A DNA stretch of 64,000 nucleotides, taken from positions 62,001 through 126,000 of the forward strand of contig NZ_JQLU01000004.1 in the NCBI RefSeq assembly GCF_000744375.1. Reading direction: 5' to 3'. The position numbers and the translations under genes were made by a program. How positions within the stretch are numbered: position 1 is the first letter of the stretch; each line of letters begins with the position of its first letter. The DNA comes from Carnobacterium gallinarum DSM 4847. GTDB taxonomy: Bacteria; Bacillota; Bacilli; Lactobacillales; Carnobacteriaceae. The notes under the pieces are model-generated. The model made no database searches. It saw only the letters and a list, made by a program, of their open reading frames with translations, and was not told where the DNA came from. Below, piece after piece: positions 1-8,964 of the stretch.

Positions 1-501
1 TATGAAGCCAAATCAGTGGCAACGAGACATTATTTTATTGAGAATTTAAAAAAATCTGTTGATTTAGCAGCAAGTAGGCAAATTACACTAGCTATTGAAA
101 TTATGGATGATCCGTTCATTAATTCGATTAGTCAGTATTTAAAAATAAAGACTCAAATTCCATCTCCATGGCTTCAAGTATATCCCGATATTGGTAATTT
201 ATCTGCGTGGCCTGAAAATGATGTTGGCTATGAATTAGAATTAGGAAAAGGTGAGATTGTCGCGGTTCATTTAAAAGATACGTTAGCAGTTTCAGCTGAT
301 TTTGCTGGGAAATTTAAAGAGGTACCTTTTGGAATGGGGTGTGTTGACTTTGTTGGCTGTTTAAAAACATTAAAGGAGATTCAGTATAAGGGACCATTTT
401 TAATTGAGATGTGGAGTGAAAATAGCGAAAATCCACATAATGAGATTGAAAAAGCGAAAGAATTTCTTTTCCCACTTTTAAAGGAGGCAGGATACAAATG
501 A
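1..501 (+). CDS. ulaE: L-ribulose-5-phosphate 3-epimerase UlaE, C-terminal part (5' end outside window)
   Basis: The reading frame is open from base 1, so only the last 166 residues of a roughly 285-residue TIM-barrel isomerase are visible. UlaE converts L-xylulose-5-phosphate to L-ribulose-5-phosphate in anaerobic L-ascorbate breakdown. The stretch FGMGCVDFVGCL followed by LIEMW near the C-terminus is typical of the UlaE/SgbU family. The stop overlaps the start of ulaF by four bases (ATGA), so the two are translationally coupled in one operon. The rest of the ula cluster is presumably upstream. An internal GTG at 16 is not the real start. Confidence 0.88.
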   Translation, partial: YEAKSVATRHYFIENLKKSVDLAASRQITLAIEIMDDPFINSISQYLKIKTQIPSPWLQVYPDIGNLSAWPENDVGYELELGKGEIVAVHLKDTLAVSADFAGKFKEVPFGMGCVDFVGCLKTLKEIQYKGPFLIEMWSENSENPHNEIEKAKEFLFPLLKEAGYK

Positions 502-1226
502 GTGAACAAGATCGTGCTGATGAGTTGATTCAGCAGATGAAAGAAGCTGTTTATCAAGCGAATTTAGCCTTACCTAGGGCGGGATTAGTTAAATTAACGT
601 GGGGAAATGTTAGTCAGATTAATCGAGAATTAGGTGTTATCGTGATTAAACCAAGTGGTATTCCATATCAAACAATGAAAGCGAAAGATATGGTTGTAAC
701 CAATTTAGATGGTGAGGTTTTAAGTGGTGAGTTAAGACCGTCATCTGATTTACCCACACACAGTTATTTATACCAAGAATTTTCTGAAGTCAACTCTATT
801 GTACACACGCATTCTAAATGGGCGGTTTGTTGGGCGCAAGCAGGACGCGATATTCCAGCATATGGAACCACACATGCTGACACCTTTTATGGGTCGGTTC
901 CTTGTACAAGAAAACTAACTCAGGAAGAAGTTGCAACAGCTTATGAGCTTGAAACAGGGAAAGTTATTGTTGAAACTTTTGCAGAAAGAAAACTAGATCC
1001 TTTGGCTATTCCAGCAGTAGTTGTCAATGGTCATGGTCCGTTTACTTGGGGGGGAACACCTGAAAAAGCAGTTGAAGCTAGCTTGATTTTAGAGGAAGTC
1101 GCTGAGATGGCTCTCCATTCGGAAGAATTGGCTGTAACAACAGATTTCTTGTTGCCCTCTTATGTGCTGAATAAACATTATTTTAGGAAACATGGCGCGG
1201 GTGCGTATTATGGACAAGGAAATTAA
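498..1226 (+). CDS. ulaF: L-ribulose-5-phosphate 4-epimerase (UlaF/AraD family)
   Basis: A 242-residue class II aldolase-fold epimerase that makes D-xylulose-5-phosphate and so feeds the pentose phosphate pathway. Family signatures are visible: TWGNVS near residue 35, SSDLPTH with Asp84, the zinc ligands His103 and His105 in HTHS, and His179 in NGHGPF. Length matches AraD/UlaF/SgbE (about 230-240). Coupling to ulaE makes the ascorbate role more likely than an arabinose role, although the enzymes are interchangeable by sequence. SD AAAGGAGG lies within the end of ulaE (about 479-486). A terminator follows. Confidence 0.9.
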   Translation: MSEQDRADELIQQMKEAVYQANLALPRAGLVKLTWGNVSQINRELGVIVIKPSGIPYQTMKAKDMVVTNLDGEVLSGELRPSSDLPTHSYLYQEFSEVNSIVHTHSKWAVCWAQAGRDIPAYGTTHADTFYGSVPCTRKLTQEEVATAYELETGKVIVETFAERKLDPLAIPAVVVNGHGPFTWGGTPEKAVEASLILEEVAEMALHSEELAVTTDFLLPSYVLNKHYFRKHGAGAYYGQGN

Positions 1227-1252
1227 ATTAGTTAGAATAATTAGAAAGAAGG

Positions 1253-1283
1253 AGAAGAGAATAAGGGATTCTCTTCTTTTTTT
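1253..1283 (+). terminator. Rho-independent terminator of the ula operon
   Basis: A perfect 9-bp stem (1253-1261 with 1269-1277) around a 7-nt loop, followed directly by a run of T. It separates ulaF from the regulator gene. Confidence 0.85.
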
Positions 1284-1298
1284 GGTATCTAGGATATA

Positions 1299-1331
1299 TT
1301 GCTATCTTGTTGCTATCTTGTTGCTATCTAC
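1299..1331 (+). repeat. Three tandem 11-bp repeats (TTGCTATCTTG)
   Basis: Three back-to-back copies of an 11-bp unit at 1299-1309, 1310-1320 and 1321-1331; the third ends TAC instead of TTG. They sit between the ula terminator and the regulator start, about 65 bp upstream of its start codon. An 11-bp period is about one DNA helical turn, which would put all copies on one face. A binding site or a replication-slippage tract are both possible. Confidence 0.8.
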
Positions 1332-1396
1332 ATTTTCATCGTATACTTAAAGTAGGATATTATTGATTTTAATGAACATAAGGAGGGGGACTTATC

Positions 1397-3457
1397 TTGC
1401 AGTTGGAGTCGAATTTTCAACGGTTCTTAGTTATTATTGCAAAGCAAAAAGAAATCACCAACATCACAGCATTGGCTAATTCAGCTGGCTTATCGAGACG
1501 AATGATTTATTATTATATAGACAAAGTGAATGATTTGTTTAAATCAGCAGGGTTATCGTCACTAAGTAAAGAGGGACGTGGGGGATTTAGCTTAAATTTG
1601 GTGCAACAAAAACAAATCAAAGAATGGTTGAAAAACCAAAAGCAAACAGATTCTATTTTAAAAACGAGCGAACGAAGATTGCTAATCACGTTATTGATTT
1701 TATTGGAAAATAAGAAATGGCAATTAAATCATTTTCAAAATTTATTTTTAGTGTCACGGAATACAATTTTAAAGGATATTCAGTGGGTTAAGGAGCAATT
1801 AGCTGTTTCGGAAGTAGAAGTGAAAAGCAATAAAACTAGGGGATATTATGTATCTATTAGTGAATTAGAACGGCGACAGCTTATTTATCAACAGCTTTAT
1901 GTAATTGAAATGGGACAAAAAGAGACAACTTATTATTTTTTACTGGAATCGTTAGGATTTACTGGTACAAAAGAAAAATATAAAAAAAGTCTACAAATTA
2001 TCAAAGAACTTTTTGAAGCAACGAAGCTCTCTTTAGGCAAAGAAATACCTGTACAAGATATGCATATTTTAGCTAAATTAATTTTTATTCTACAAGAACG
2101 TAATCAGCGGGGCTTGATTCCTGAATGGACGGTGGAAGAGGAGTATTTGATTAAGGAACGACTGGAATACCAAGTAACTAAAAAACTATTAAAGCAAATG
2201 AAAACGCACATTCAGTTGGATTATTTTGAAGATGAAGCCTTGTACTATGGAATGTTATTGCTTTGTGTTGAAAAAAATGCAGATGCTCATTTTCGTAGTA
2301 ATCCATTTGAAAATTTAATTTATGTGACAGAAAACTTAGTCCTTTTATTTGAGCAAATTGGTGGTATTCATTTTCATAATCGAGAAAGTTTAATTAAAAA
2401 AATTCAAACACATTTAAAAGTTTTATATTATCGACATCTTTTTAGTATGCAGATGCCTAGCTTGATTTCCAATGCTATTTCAACTAATTACCAAAAAGTT
2501 TTCAAATTAACTGACAAAATTAGTGCCTTAATGAAGTCTGATTTAATTTTTCAAAATAGTTTTCCAGATGGTTTAGCCAAGGAAGAAATTGCTGAGATTG
2601 CTATATTCTTTGAAGAAGCTATTTTACGAGAACAAACGAAACAATATATTCCACAATTGGTGATTGTTTCAGATTTTCCGGATGTTATGAATTCTTTATT
2701 AGAAAATCATATTCGCCAACTGTTGCCTAATAGTTCAATTGTAGGGATTTTGAAGTCTGATAGTGCTAACTTTTTTCCTGGGAAAGTTGATTATTGTATT
2801 TCAACAGATGCCCAGTATGTCCATCACCAAGGAGAAACCTTGAATGTATCAATTATTTTATCATCAGAAGAAAAAAAGCGAATTAAAAAATTAGATATGT
2901 CAATAGGGAATTTAGTGAAGATTCGTAAGAAACTAATTCATTTAATGACGAAATATGGCTATCTTCAAGGTCAGGAAGATTTTATTGAGGAATTAGAAAA
3001 CATATTTCAATCTGTTGATAAAGTCCCTGTGTCAAAGGAATCTGTACATTTAAATAAATTCTTACAGCATACAAATTTTTGTCTAGTTATGGAAAAAGCT
3101 ACTGATTTAGATGAATTAGTAGAATATTTAGCAGAGCCTTTATTGGAAGAAGAGTATATTCAACCGATGTATTTGCAGCAAGTCAAAAAAGAACTAGCAG
3201 AAAAACGTTATGTATTCCTCTATCCGCAAGTGATGTTGCTTCATACAGATTATCGTTTTGGTTCTATGGAACTGGGGTGTAGTTTTTTGTATTTGCAAGA
3301 AGCATTTCAATTAGATACTTCTGAAAAAGTTCGGTTTATTATTTTTTTAGCAACAGAAGAGAATATGGGACATGTGCCCTTATTATTTGAATTAGATGAA
3401 CTGTTAAAAAGCGAATGTTTAAGCCAAATAACAGATAAACATGCTTTTTTTAGTTAG
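1397..3457 (+). CDS. BglG/MtlR-type PRD-containing transcriptional regulator, probable ula regulator
   Basis: A 686-residue protein with the build of PTS-controlled activators: N-terminal winged helices (about 10-65 and 95-150), two PRD segments (about 180-400), an EIIB-like fold (about 415-495) and an EIIA-like domain (about 540-686) with a histidine in LLHTDYRFG. I see no EIIB active-site cysteine in the expected loop. Such proteins are phosphorylated by HPr and EII components and switch sugar operons. The position after ulaEF argues for control of ascorbate genes; this is inference. The start is TTG with AGGAGGGG (1381-1388) at good spacing, and no ATG competes. Confidence 0.8.
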   Translation: MQLESNFQRFLVIIAKQKEITNITALANSAGLSRRMIYYYIDKVNDLFKSAGLSSLSKEGRGGFSLNLVQQKQIKEWLKNQKQTDSILKTSERRLLITLLILLENKKWQLNHFQNLFLVSRNTILKDIQWVKEQLAVSEVEVKSNKTRGYYVSISELERRQLIYQQLYVIEMGQKETTYYFLLESLGFTGTKEKYKKSLQIIKELFEATKLSLGKEIPVQDMHILAKLIFILQERNQRGLIPEWTVEEEYLIKERLEYQVTKKLLKQMKTHIQLDYFEDEALYYGMLLLCVEKNADAHFRSNPFENLIYVTENLVLLFEQIGGIHFHNRESLIKKIQTHLKVLYYRHLFSMQMPSLISNAISTNYQKVFKLTDKISALMKSDLIFQNSFPDGLAKEEIAEIAIFFEEAILREQTKQYIPQLVIVSDFPDVMNSLLENHIRQLLPNSSIVGILKSDSANFFPGKVDYCISTDAQYVHHQGETLNVSIILSSEEKKRIKKLDMSIGNLVKIRKKLIHLMTKYGYLQGQEDFIEELENIFQSVDKVPVSKESVHLNKFLQHTNFCLVMEKATDLDELVEYLAEPLLEEEYIQPMYLQQVKKELAEKRYVFLYPQVMLLHTDYRFGSMELGCSFLYLQEAFQLDTSEKVRFIIFLATEENMGHVPLLFELDELLKSECLSQITDKHAFFS

Positions 3458-3520
3458 CTTGAACTATCTTAAAGTATCAGGTAAAATAAACAAAATATCT
3501 TTAGTTGGGGGATTTGAAAA

Positions 3521-4045
3521 ATGGCAGATGAAGTTTATTTACATGCTCCAACGGAAGCCCTAAAGGCAAGTTATTTGGATTTTTTAGGAGACTGGAAACA
3601 AAGTAACGAAAAATTAGTTCCTTGGGTCATTGGGCGAGATACCACAGATTTTTCACAATTTTTGAAGTTGTTTGAAGTGGATCAGCATCCAGCTTTAGAG
3701 TCAGAAAAAGTACCAACCACGACGTATTGGTATTGTAATCAGGAAAGAATTGTCATTGGTGCAGTAAATATTCGTCATTATTTAAATGATAAATTTCGTA
3801 CAAGTGGTGGTCATATTGGATACGGCATCCGACCTAGTTATCGTGGGCAGGGACATGCTACTAAACAATTAAAACTTGCACTAGAAAAATGCAAAGAACT
3901 AGGCATTCAAGAGGCTTTAGTGACGTGTGATCAAGGGAATATTGGTTCTAAAAAAACGATCATAGCAAATGGTGGCATTAAAGATCATGATTTTATTCAA
4001 GAGGATGGTTCAATTATTGAACGATATTGGATTAAAGTCCTTTAA
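3521..4045 (+). CDS. GNAT family N-acetyltransferase
   Basis: A 174-residue acetyltransferase. The acetyl-CoA-binding motif is clear: IGYGIRPSYRGQGHATKQL around residues 105-123, with the RGQGHA loop, followed by CDQGNIGS and a C-terminal strand. It belongs to the group of predicted GNATs that begin with a long N-terminal helix and contain a 'RTSGGHIGYGIRP' block. The substrate cannot be read from sequence. The gene stands alone between the ula regulator and rpsO, with GGGGGA before ATG. Confidence 0.85.
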   Translation: MADEVYLHAPTEALKASYLDFLGDWKQSNEKLVPWVIGRDTTDFSQFLKLFEVDQHPALESEKVPTTTYWYCNQERIVIGAVNIRHYLNDKFRTSGGHIGYGIRPSYRGQGHATKQLKLALEKCKELGIQEALVTCDQGNIGSKKTIIANGGIKDHDFIQEDGSIIERYWIKVL

Positions 4046-4050
4046 AAAAT

Positions 4051-4086
4051 AAGCAAAAAGACAGGAAATCCGCTTGCTTTTTTTAG
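4051..4086 (+). terminator. Probable terminator after the acetyltransferase gene
   Basis: A 6-bp stem (AAGCAA at 4051-4056 with TTGCTT at 4074-4079) followed by seven T. The stem is short and the loop 17 nt, so confidence is moderate. Confidence 0.55.
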
Positions 4087-4120
4087 CTATATCGTGTAAA
4101 GTTTAGATTGTGCAAAGCAC

Positions 4121-4180
4121 ATGACCCTTACTTGGTTTTTCGAGTCACCAACGGCTTACTCAGTAAGTGGCAAATCTAAT
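4121..4180 (+). promoter_or_regulatory. Structured rpsO leader, candidate S15 autoregulatory element
   Basis: Between about 4121 and 4180 the leader holds overlapping pairing options. A CTTAC/GTAAG hairpin sits near 4155-4169, and the same GTAAG can also pair with the earlier CTTAC near 4128; there is also a TTGG/CCAA pairing. S15 mRNA leaders in Firmicutes repress their own translation through junction or pseudoknot structures, so alternative pairing here fits that role. The class match is inferred from position and pairing only. Confidence 0.45.
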
Positions 4181-4198
4181 AGGAAGAGGTGTTTAGAA

Positions 4199-4468
4199 AT
4201 GGCAATTTCTAAAGAAGACAAAAATGTAATCATGAAACAATACGCAACTCACGAAGGAGATACTGGTTCTCCAGAAGTACAAATTGCTGTATTAACTGCA
4301 GAAATCAATCACTTAAATGAGCATGCACGTGTTCATAAAAAAGATCACCATTCATACCGTGGATTAATGAAAAAAATTGGTCACCGTCGTAACTTACTAG
4401 CTTATCTACGTAACAAAGATGTAGCTCGTTACCGTGAACTAATCCAAAGCTTAGGCTTACGTCGTTAA
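4199..4468 (+). CDS. rpsO: 30S ribosomal protein S15
   Basis: An 89-residue S15, the exact usual length, starting MAISKEDK at 4199 after AGGAAGAGG. An in-frame upstream ATG at 4121 would add 26 residues unlike any S15 and would consume the leader, so it is rejected. Core signatures are present: [29 protein letters not shown] and [11 protein letters not shown]15 binds the central domain of 16S rRNA early in small-subunit assembly. rpsO immediately upstream of pnp is a widely conserved order, but here each gene has its own terminator or leader. Confidence 0.98.
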   Translation: MAISKEDKNVIMKQYATHEGDTGSPEVQIAVLTAEINHLNEHARVHKKDHHSYRGLMKKIGHRRNLLAYLRNKDVARYRELIQSLGLRR

Positions 4469-4486
4469 TTCTAGTGTGTCGAATTT

Positions 4487-4519
4487 GAAGCGAGGTTCAT
4501 AAAGAATCTCGCTTCATTT
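4487..4519 (+). terminator. rpsO terminator
   Basis: An 8-bp stem GAAGCGAG (4487-4494) with CTCGCTTC (4508-4515), followed by ATTTT. Confidence 0.8.
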
Positions 4520-4590
4520 TGTATGTACGTTAGTAAATGAAAAACAAGGAAACCAATTTTTTTATCCTTCAATTCCAATATCCTACTATG

Positions 4591-4626
4591 CAAATGTAAG
4601 AAGACGCCATTCTCTGTTTACATTTG
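4591..4626 (+). promoter_or_regulatory. Hairpin in the pnp leader
   Basis: CAAATGTAA (4591-4599) pairs perfectly with TTACATTTG (4618-4626) around an 18-nt loop. No T-run follows, so it is not a terminator. It lies about 70 nt before pnp. A stem in the pnp leader is the target of RNase III-dependent autoregulation in E. coli; a similar job here is only an analogy. Confidence 0.55.
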
Positions 4627-4694
4627 TTTAGTAGCTCGTGTGTATTGTGAGAAAAGGATTGGTATTTTTTGAAATTAAAGGAGATATGTAAACT

Positions 4695-6812
4695 ATGACA
4701 GAAAAACAAATTTTTACTAAAGAATGGGCTGGCCGTACGTTGTCAGTTGAGATTGGGCAATTAGCAAAACAAGCAAATGGAGCTGTTTTAGTTCGCTATG
4801 GCGATACAGTTGTTTTAACGGCAGCAGTTGCTAGTAAGAAAGCAAAAGATGTAGATTTCTTCCCATTAACAGTAAATTACGATGAAAAAATGTATGCTGT
4901 TGGTAAAATTCCTGGTGGTTTCATTAAACGTGAAGCTCGTCCAAGCGAACGTGCAACATTAACAGCGCGTTTAATTGACCGTCCAATTCGTCCAATGTTT
5001 GCAGAGGGTTTCCGTAATGAAGTTCAAATTACAAATACGGTTATGTCTGTAGAACAAGACTGTTCGCCAGAATTTGCAGCAATGTTTGGTTCGTCACTAT
5101 CATTGGCAATTTCAGATATTCCATTTAATGGACCAATTTCTAGTGTTGATGTAGGGCGTGTCAATGGTGAATACATCATTAATCCATCAATCGAACAAAC
5201 TGAATTATCAGATATTCAATTAACTGTTGCTGGAACAAAAGATGCAATCAACATGGTTGAAAGTGGCGCAAAAGAAGTATCTGAAGAAGATATGCTTGGT
5301 GCGTTGATTTTTGGTCACAATGCAATTAAAGAATTAGTTGCCTTCCAATCAGAAATCCAAGCCGCTGTTGGAAAAGAAAAAATGGAAATTCAATTGTTAC
5401 AAATCGATGCAGAACTTGAAGCTGAAGTGAATGGGGCTTACCAAGAAAAAATGGTTGCTGCGATTCAAACAGAAGAGAAATTAGCTCGTGAAGAAAACAT
5501 TGAAGCTGTTAAAGAAGAAGCCATTGCTTTCTATGAAGAAAAATATGCAGAACATGAAGAAGCAGCACGTATTAAAAAAGAAGTAAAACAAATTGCTGAA
5601 GATATGGAAAAAAATGAAGTTCGTCGTTTAATCACAGTAGATAAAATTCGTCCAGATGGTCGTAAAGTAGATGAAATCCGTCCACTATCTTCTGAAACAA
5701 GTATTTTACCACGTACTCATGGTTCAGGATTGTTTACTCGTGGACAAACTCAAGCTTTATCAACGGCAACACTAGCTCCACTTGGAGAACACCAAATTAT
5801 TGATGGATTAGGTCTTGAAAATAGCAAACGATTTATCCATCATTATAATTTCCCACAATACTCTGTTGGTAGTACTGGACCGAGTCGTGGACCAGGTCGT
5901 CGTGAAATCGGACATGGAGCTTTAGGTGAACGTGCATTATCACAAGTGATTCCTTCAGAAGAGGAATTCCCATATATGATTCGTTTAGTAGCTGAAGTTT
6001 TAGAATCAAATGGTTCTTCTTCACAAGCAAGTATTTGTGCAGGAACATTGGCATTAATGGATGCGGGTGTGCCGATTAAAGCTCCAGTAGCTGGGATTGC
6101 AATGGGTCTAGTTAAAAATGAGGACAATTACACTGTTTTAACGGATATTCAAGGATTAGAAGATCACCTAGGCGACATGGACTTTAAAGTTGCTGGAACA
6201 AAAGACGGAATTACTGCCTTACAAATGGATATCAAAATTGATGGAATTACACAACAAATTCTAGAAGAAGCATTAACGCAAGCGAAAAAAGCGCGTTTAG
6301 AAATCCTTGAAGAATTAGTTTCAACAATTGCAGAACCTCGTAAGGAATTAAGTGAGTACGCACCTAAGATTGAATTAATTAAAATTGATCCTAACAAAAT
6401 TAAAGTGGTTATTGGACGTGGTGGCGATCAAATCAACGCAATTATTGAAGAAACTGGCGTTAAGATTGATATCGATCAAGAAGGTAATGTAAGTATTGCT
6501 TCAACGGATGCAGCAATGATTAAACGTGCTAAATCAATTATTGAAGAGTTGACAAGAGAAATTAAAGTTGGCGAAATTTTTGATGGTACAGTAAAACGTA
6601 TCGAAAAATTCGGTGCCTTTGTTGAAATCGTAAAAGGTAAAGATGGTTTAGTGCATATTTCTGAGTTGGCTAACGAACGTGTTGGCAAAGTCGAAGATAT
6701 CTTAGCTCTTGGCGATAAAGTTATGGTTAAAGTAACTGAAATCGACAATCAAGGTAGAATTAATCTTTCTCGTAAAGTGCTATTAGCAAAAGAGGAAGAA
6801 ACAAAAAAATAA
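4695..6812 (+). CDS. pnp: Polyribonucleotide nucleotidyltransferase (PNPase)
   Basis: A 705-residue phosphorolytic 3'-5' exoribonuclease, normal length for Firmicutes. The order is RNase PH domain 1 (about 10-140), an alpha-helical linker (about 240-310), the catalytic RNase PH domain 2 (about 325-540, with [13 protein letters not shown] and the [21 protein letters not shown] block), a KH domain with GRGG (about 575) and a C-terminal S1 domain (about 623-692, [17 protein letters not shown]). It works in mRNA decay, probably with the RNase J enzymes. AAGGAGATATG precedes the ATG. Confidence 0.98.
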   Translation: MTEKQIFTKEWAGRTLSVEIGQLAKQANGAVLVRYGDTVVLTAAVASKKAKDVDFFPLTVNYDEKMYAVGKIPGGFIKREARPSERATLTARLIDRPIRPMFAEGFRNEVQITNTVMSVEQDCSPEFAAMFGSSLSLAISDIPFNGPISSVDVGRVNGEYIINPSIEQTELSDIQLTVAGTKDAINMVESGAKEVSEEDMLGALIFGHNAIKELVAFQSEIQAAVGKEKMEIQLLQIDAELEAEVNGAYQEKMVAAIQTEEKLAREENIEAVKEEAIAFYEEKYAEHEEAARIKKEVKQIAEDMEKNEVRRLITVDKIRPDGRKVDEIRPLSSETSILPRTHGSGLFTRGQTQALSTATLAPLGEHQIIDGLGLENSKRFIHHYNFPQYSVGSTGPSRGPGRREIGHGALGERALSQVIPSEEEFPYMIRLVAEVLESNGSSSQASICAGTLALMDAGVPIKAPVAGIAMGLVKNEDNYTVLTDIQGLEDHLGDMDFKVAGTKDGITALQMDIKIDGITQQILEEALTQAKKARLEILEELVSTIAEPRKELSEYAPKIELIKIDPNKIKVVIGRGGDQINAIIEETGVKIDIDQEGNVSIASTDAAMIKRAKSIIEELTREIKVGEIFDGTVKRIEKFGAFVEIVKGKDGLVHISELANERVGKVEDILALGDKVMVKVTEIDNQGRINLSRKVLLAKEEETKK

Positions 6813-6849
6813 CCTAAAAATGTAAGTTGGACAAAAGTCTTAAAATAGT

Positions 6850-6907
6850 AGAAATCCCAAGAAATCCATTTTTTCAAATGTTGATTTCTTGGGATTTCTC
6901 ATTTTTT
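6850..6907. terminator. Strong terminator between convergent pnp and birA
   Basis: A perfect 17-bp stem (6850-6866 with 6883-6899) around a 16-nt loop, then CATTTTTTT. It could serve both converging genes. The loop sequence recurs in the degV terminator at 44713-44759. Confidence 0.9.
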
Positions 6908-6961
6908 TATTTAATTGATTTTTATCCAAAATGGTCATTTTGTCTCAGCTTTGTTTATTGA

Positions 6962-7948
6962 TTAAATATAGCCATCTAAGCCTCTAATTGAAATTTCACC
7001 AGCAAATAAAGGGATAAGCTCGGATGAACCTTGATATTGAACTAAAAGTTGACCTTCGTCATCAATTGTTTTTGCATAGGCTAATTTTTTCTCTTTTTTA
7101 GTAAGGACATAAATTTCTTTTCCTAGTACCGCGGAATGCTCACAACAAATATCTAAGAAGGCTTTTGTTGATCCAGTTTGAATGAATTCTTGATAAAGTT
7201 TTTCAAAGTGAGTTAAAAAATCGCTAATTAAAGGATTTGGGTCGATTTCATGACCAAGTTGAATCGCTAATGAAGTAGCTTTTTCCTGCAAATCTATTGG
7301 TAAATCTTCTTTTACTAAATTAGTATTCATCCCAATTCCGACAACTACATAATGAATTTGTGTTAATTCAGCGCTCATTTCAGTTAAAATACCACAAAGC
7401 TTTTGGCCATTGATTACGATATCATTGGGCCATTTTATTTTGACAGGTAAACTATTTTTACTTGCTTCAATAAAGGCAGCAGCTACAATCTGGGTAATTA
7501 AGCTGGCACTTGTTGGGGCAATTTTTGGTGTTAAAGTAATAGAAAGAGAAACCGTTTTGCCTTTTAGGGAGTTCCAATTTCGTCCTAAACGTCCTCGCGC
7601 AGTAGTTTGTTCCTCTGCAATTAAAACGGCGCCGTCTTCTGGAAGATAATCAGCCGTCTGCTTAGCAACTGTATTTGTAGAAGAAATAGTTGGCACAATG
7701 GTTAATTTTTTTCCAATTAAGTCGGTTTGTAAGCGTTCTTGAATGGTTTCTTTCACAACTGGGGGAACTAAAAATTGATAGCCATTTTTCCCTTGTGAGT
7801 GAATAGCGTAACCTTCTTCTTTCAAGGTTTGAATGGCTTTCCAAACAGCTGTTCTTGAAACTTGCAAATCGTCACAAATTAATTGTCCAGATATTGCCTC
7901 AGGATAGGCTTTTTGAATATAGGTTAGCACCTTTTCTTTAGTAGACAT
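6962..7948 (-). CDS. birA: Bifunctional biotin-[acetyl-CoA-carboxylase] ligase / biotin operon repressor
   Basis: A 328-residue group II biotin protein ligase. An N-terminal winged helix (about 1-60, with QVSRTAVWKAI) precedes the catalytic domain, which has the ARGRLGRNW biotinyl-adenylate loop and the KWPNDIVING motif, and a small C-terminal SH3-like domain. It charges biotin onto carboxylase subunits and can repress biotin genes. I chose the ATG at 7948 (MSTKEK) with AAGGA upstream; an in-frame ATG at 7984 would add 12 residues and lacks a ribosome-binding site. It is monocistronic. Confidence 0.95.
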   Translation of the reverse strand: MSTKEKVLTYIQKAYPEAISGQLICDDLQVSRTAVWKAIQTLKEEGYAIHSQGKNGYQFLVPPVVKETIQERLQTDLIGKKLTIVPTISSTNTVAKQTADYLPEDGAVLIAEEQTTARGRLGRNWNSLKGKTVSLSITLTPKIAPTSASLITQIVAAAFIEASKNSLPVKIKWPNDIVINGQKLCGILTEMSAELTQIHYVVVGIGMNTNLVKEDLPIDLQEKATSLAIQLGHEIDPNPLISDFLTHFEKLYQEFIQTGSTKAFLDICCEHSAVLGKEIYVLTKKEKKLAYAKTIDDEGQLLVQYQGSSELIPLFAGEISIRGLDGYI

Positions 7949-8097
7949 GATAAAATCCTTTCTTAATCTAGCAATGAGTTGCATTTATTTTCTTTATTAT
8001 ACCAGATAATAGAAAGATACTTCTTAGAAAAATTCCGATACTCATTAAGAACTATGGTATGCTTAGAGAAGAATGAATTTGAAAGTGAGGAAGTTAA

Positions 8098-8910
8098 ATG
8101 ATTAAGTTAATTGCGATTGATATTGATGGTACACTTTTAACAAGCGAACATCAATTAAGTGAAAACGTTTGTTTAGCGATTCAAGCAGCGAAGAATCAGG
8201 GAGTTAAGATTGTTTTATGTACTGGTAGACCAATTGTTGGGGTTATGCCTTATTTGGAAAAACTTGGTTTAAGAGAGGCGACAGACATTGCTATTACACA
8301 AAATGGAGCGTTAGTTCAAGAAACAGCTAGTGAAAAAGTACTTTCTCATTTAACTATCGAATTAAATCAATTAAAAAAAATTGAACAATTTGCGAAAAAT
8401 CAAAAGGCACAATTAACTTTTTTTGATGATCAACATATGTATAGTCTACATCCAGAACCTAGCCAATTAGTGTTGGATGATGCTAAGATTCTTCACACGG
8501 ACCTACGTCAAGTAACAAGGGAAGAACTTACGGAAGAAATGCTTTTAACCAAAGCGATGTTTTTAGGAACACCACTAGAAATTGATCACTTGTTAGCTGA
8601 TTTACCTACTGATTTTTTAGCGGAATTTTACTGTGTACGTAGTGTTCCATATAATTTTGAATTTTTAAACCCAGCAGCTAGTAAAGGAGAGGCATTGCGC
8701 TTATTAGCGGAATCTTTAAACTTGACTGCTGAGGAAGTAATGGCGATTGGAGATGCAGAAAATGATCGTAGTATGTTGGAATATGCAGGCAATTCAGTAG
8801 TAATGGCTAACGCTTTGCCAGAGATTCAAGCATTAGCAACGTTTGTTACTAAATCAAATGACGAGTCTGGAGTTGCTTATGCAATTGAAGAACTCGTTTT
8901 AAAAAAATAA
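8098..8910 (+). CDS. Cof-type HAD-superfamily sugar-phosphate phosphatase
   Basis: A 270-residue type IIB HAD hydrolase. Motif I DIDGTL (nucleophile Asp8, acid/base Asp10), motif II in LCTGRP, motif III Lys195 in the NPAASKGEAL block and motif IV GDAENDRSML are all present, with a C2 cap between motifs II and III. YidA-like enzymes remove phosphate from assorted sugar phosphates and flavin intermediates; the substrate cannot be read here. GTGAGGAAG precedes the ATG. Confidence 0.9.
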   Translation: MIKLIAIDIDGTLLTSEHQLSENVCLAIQAAKNQGVKIVLCTGRPIVGVMPYLEKLGLREATDIAITQNGALVQETASEKVLSHLTIELNQLKKIEQFAKNQKAQLTFFDDQHMYSLHPEPSQLVLDDAKILHTDLRQVTREELTEEMLLTKAMFLGTPLEIDHLLADLPTDFLAEFYCVRSVPYNFEFLNPAASKGEALRLLAESLNLTAEEVMAIGDAENDRSMLEYAGNSVVMANALPEIQALATFVTKSNDESGVAYAIEELVLKK

Positions 8911-8920
8911 GACTAAATGG

Positions 8921-8958
8921 GAAAACCTCAATAATGTATTCTATTTATTGAGGTTTTC
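8921..8958. terminator. Bidirectional terminator between the HAD gene and the convergent hydrolase gene
   Basis: A perfect 14-bp stem, 8921-8934 with 8945-8958, with a purine-rich left arm and a TTTTC-ended right arm. Confidence 0.8.
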
Positions 8959-8964
8959 TCGAAT

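Noticed and set aside
1299-1331. CRISPR-like array
   Set aside because: The 11-bp units are directly adjacent with no spacers, so this is a simple tandem repeat.
4121-4198. N-terminal extension of S15 by an upstream in-frame ATG
   Set aside because: The added residues match no S15, and a good SD sits just before ATG 4199.
5833-6748. Several minus-strand reading frames within pnp
   Set aside because: They are shadows of a long conserved coding gene, without SD or family similarity.
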